33,196 nucleotides of DNA from Andreesenia angusta (lineage in GTDB: Bacteria; Bacillota; Clostridia; Tissierellales; Gottschalkiaceae): NCBI GenBank assembly GCA_030537835.1, contig JAUNVB010000001.1:65437-98632 (forward strand), given 5' to 3'. The position numbers and the translations under genes are program-made. Of the stretch, positions 32,129-33,196 are shown piece by piece. The notes below the pieces were generated by a model, which was not told the DNA's origin, ran no database searches, and saw only the letters and a list, made by a program, of their open reading frames with translations. Every line of letters begins with the position of its first letter. Within the stretch, counting starts at the first letter, position 1.

Positions 32129-33133
32129 TTGAAAATATTTAAATACGATATAGATTTAAACTCTTATTATCCAGAATATCTAAATAAAAATATTTCCTTT
32201 GCTTTTTTAGATATTGAAACAGACGGATTTAATTCTGTAAAAAATAATATTGTATTAATAGGGCTTTATATAGTAACTGAAGAAAGCTCTAATATAATCC
32301 AATTATTCTCTGATAGAGGGAGAGATGACGAAAGAAAAATTTTAACAGAATTTACTAAGATAATTAAAAATATTGATTTCATCTATACTTATAATGGTGC
32401 AACTTTTGATATTCCTTTTCTATCAAAGAAGTTTAAATACTATAATATCTATAATCCTATCGATGATATTGCCCATATAGATCTAATTAAAATTATAAGA
32501 AGTAATAAAAAAGTACTTAGATTAGATAATTGTAAGCTTAAGACTGTTGAAAATTATATTGGCATAAGTAGAGAGGATAGTATAAGCGGAAAAGACAGTG
32601 TTCTTCTTTATAAAAAATATTTAAAAAATAAATCTCCTGCTATTGAAAAGACTATTTTAAAACATAATTATGATGATATATTCTATTTATCAAAAGTATT
32701 AGAATTTGAAGATAATTTAAGGGATAAATATAATAATTCTATGATATTAGGAATAGATAATGATGAATACGACAATCTGAATTTTTTTGAAATAATTTCA
32801 ATTAGAGCAAATGACTCTAATATAGTTTTAAAGGGGAATGTGCTGAATAGATTAAAAGAGCATAATATATACGGAAATTCTTATAATCTCAATATCGATT
32901 CTAAAAATAAAAATTTTGAGCTGATTATATTTACTGAAAATTGTCAAATAGGTTCAGACAGAATAGCGAAATTTATTGATCTTAATTCTGATAATTTGTT
33001 AGATTATAATATTATTAAATATAAAGACGATTGTAATGCTAAGATCCCTGATAATTTACTTCTATTGGAATTTAATCAAGAAATATTAGTAGATAATATA
33101 AAAAATCTCTTAAGGAATATCCTTAAGAGATAA
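32129..33133 (+). CDS. YprB-like ribonuclease H-fold 3'-5' exonuclease domain protein
   Basis: A 334-residue protein with an RNase H-like DEDD exonuclease domain of the YprB type in residues about 20-195. Metal-binding acids are in place: Asp28 and Glu30 in LDIETDGF, Asp94 in YNGATFDIPFL, and Asp183 in HNYDDIFYL, with His179 four residues before. Such domains cut single-stranded nucleic acid 3' to 5'; the cellular substrate for YprB is unknown. The C-terminal 130 residues are beta-rich with no match I recognise. The start is TTG at 32129, 10 bases after AGGAGG. The last codons (LLRNILKR) form the stem of a terminator that serves the convergent tRNA gene. Confidence 0.85.
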   Translation: MKIFKYDIDLNSYYPEYLNKNISFAFLDIETDGFNSVKNNIVLIGLYIVTEESSNIIQLFSDRGRDDERKILTEFTKIIKNIDFIYTYNGATFDIPFLSKKFKYYNIYNPIDDIAHIDLIKIIRSNKKVLRLDNCKLKTVENYIGISREDSISGKDSVLLYKKYLKNKSPAIEKTILKHNYDDIFYLSKVLEFEDNLRDKYNNSMILGIDNDEYDNLNFFEIISIRANDSNIVLKGNVLNRLKEHNIYGNSYNLNIDSKNKNFELIIFTENCQIGSDRIAKFIDLNSDNLLDYNIIKYKDDCNAKIPDNLLLLEFNQEILVDNIKNLLRNILKR

Positions 33134-33143
33134 TTATTATTTT
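33100..33143. terminator. Bidirectional terminator inside the 3' end of the YprB-like gene
   Basis: An 11-bp perfect stem (33106-33116 with 33120-33130) with a 3-base loop. On the minus strand it is followed by TTTTT (33101-33105), a good terminator for tRNA-Gly; on the plus strand by TAATTATTATTTT. The whole hairpin is coding sequence, just before the stop at 33131. Confidence 0.85.
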
Positions 33144-33196
33144 GGAGCGGGTGAAGGGAATCGAACCCTCGCAACTGGCTTGGAAGGCCAGGGCTC
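33143..33196 (-). tRNA. tRNA-Gly (anticodon UCC), 5' part beyond the window
   Basis: Minus strand 3' portion of a tRNA: anticodon stem CTGGC/GCCAG around loop CTTCCAA (anticodon UCC), T arm GAGGG/CCCTT with loop TTCGATT, 3' acceptor strand CACCCGCT and an encoded CCA (33143-33145). The D arm and 5' acceptor strand are cut off. Confidence 0.95.

Overview
The window is AT-rich, densely coding DNA with strong AGGAGG-type ribosome binding sites, frequent TTG and GTG starts and gene families typical of anaerobic low-GC Firmicutes (Clostridia/Tissierellia type). Markers for this are bifunctional GshF, the cdaA-cdaR-glmM cluster, a CBS-type family II pyrophosphatase, an FHA-SEDS-PBP cluster, and the NifS-ThiI pair. 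I cannot name the genus. I see no insertion sequence, prophage, CRISPR array or clear transfer boundary; this looks like core chromosome. No gene-free stretch exceeds about 230 bases.

Layout. 1-1765 (minus): pabA-pabB for the folate precursor p-aminobenzoate, pabB cut by the window edge, with a terminator-like hairpin in the pabA leader. 1994-2821 (plus): orphan TIM-barrel protein of the endonuclease IV/xylose isomerase superfamily. 2869-6844 (minus): cysK with its own near-perfect promoter, then a CBS protein-gshF unit, together cysteine and glutathione synthesis. 6973-15192 (minus): cdaA-cdaR-glmM-asnB-DUF134-glmS-nitroreductase, linking c-di-AMP signalling to amino-sugar supply for the wall. 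15324-18835 (minus): an RluA-type pseudouridine synthase, a small unknown protein, a CBS-DRTGG pyrophosphatase and an overlapping PP-loop ATPase of the DUF71 family. 18940-20071 (plus): NAD kinase and a small unknown protein. 20088-21527 (minus): class 3-type aldehyde dehydrogenase. 21590-24861 (minus): FHA protein, RodA/FtsW-type SEDS glycosyltransferase and class B penicillin-binding protein. 25083-25872 (plus): PspC-domain protein and a small LiaI-like membrane protein. 25909-30412 (minus): cysteine desulfurase, ThiI, LemA and two tandem TPM-domain proteins. 30490-31977 (minus): a 495-residue protein I do not recognise. 32129-33133 (plus): YprB-like 3'-5' exonuclease domain protein. 33143 to the edge (minus): tRNA-Gly(UCC).

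The themes are cell-envelope construction and its surveillance (c-di-AMP, GlmM/GlmS, SEDS-PBP-FHA, PspC/LiaI, LemA/TPM) and sulfur/thiol metabolism (CysK, GshF, NifS, ThiI). The points most worth a second look are the leader hairpin before pabA, the translational overlap of the pyrophosphatase with a PP-loop enzyme of unknown bacterial role, the asnB-DUF134 insertion between glmM and a ribozyme-less glmS, a Glu in place of the usual catalytic Asp in the SEDS protein, a tRNA terminator embedded in the last codons of the convergent gene, and the unrecognised 495-residue protein.
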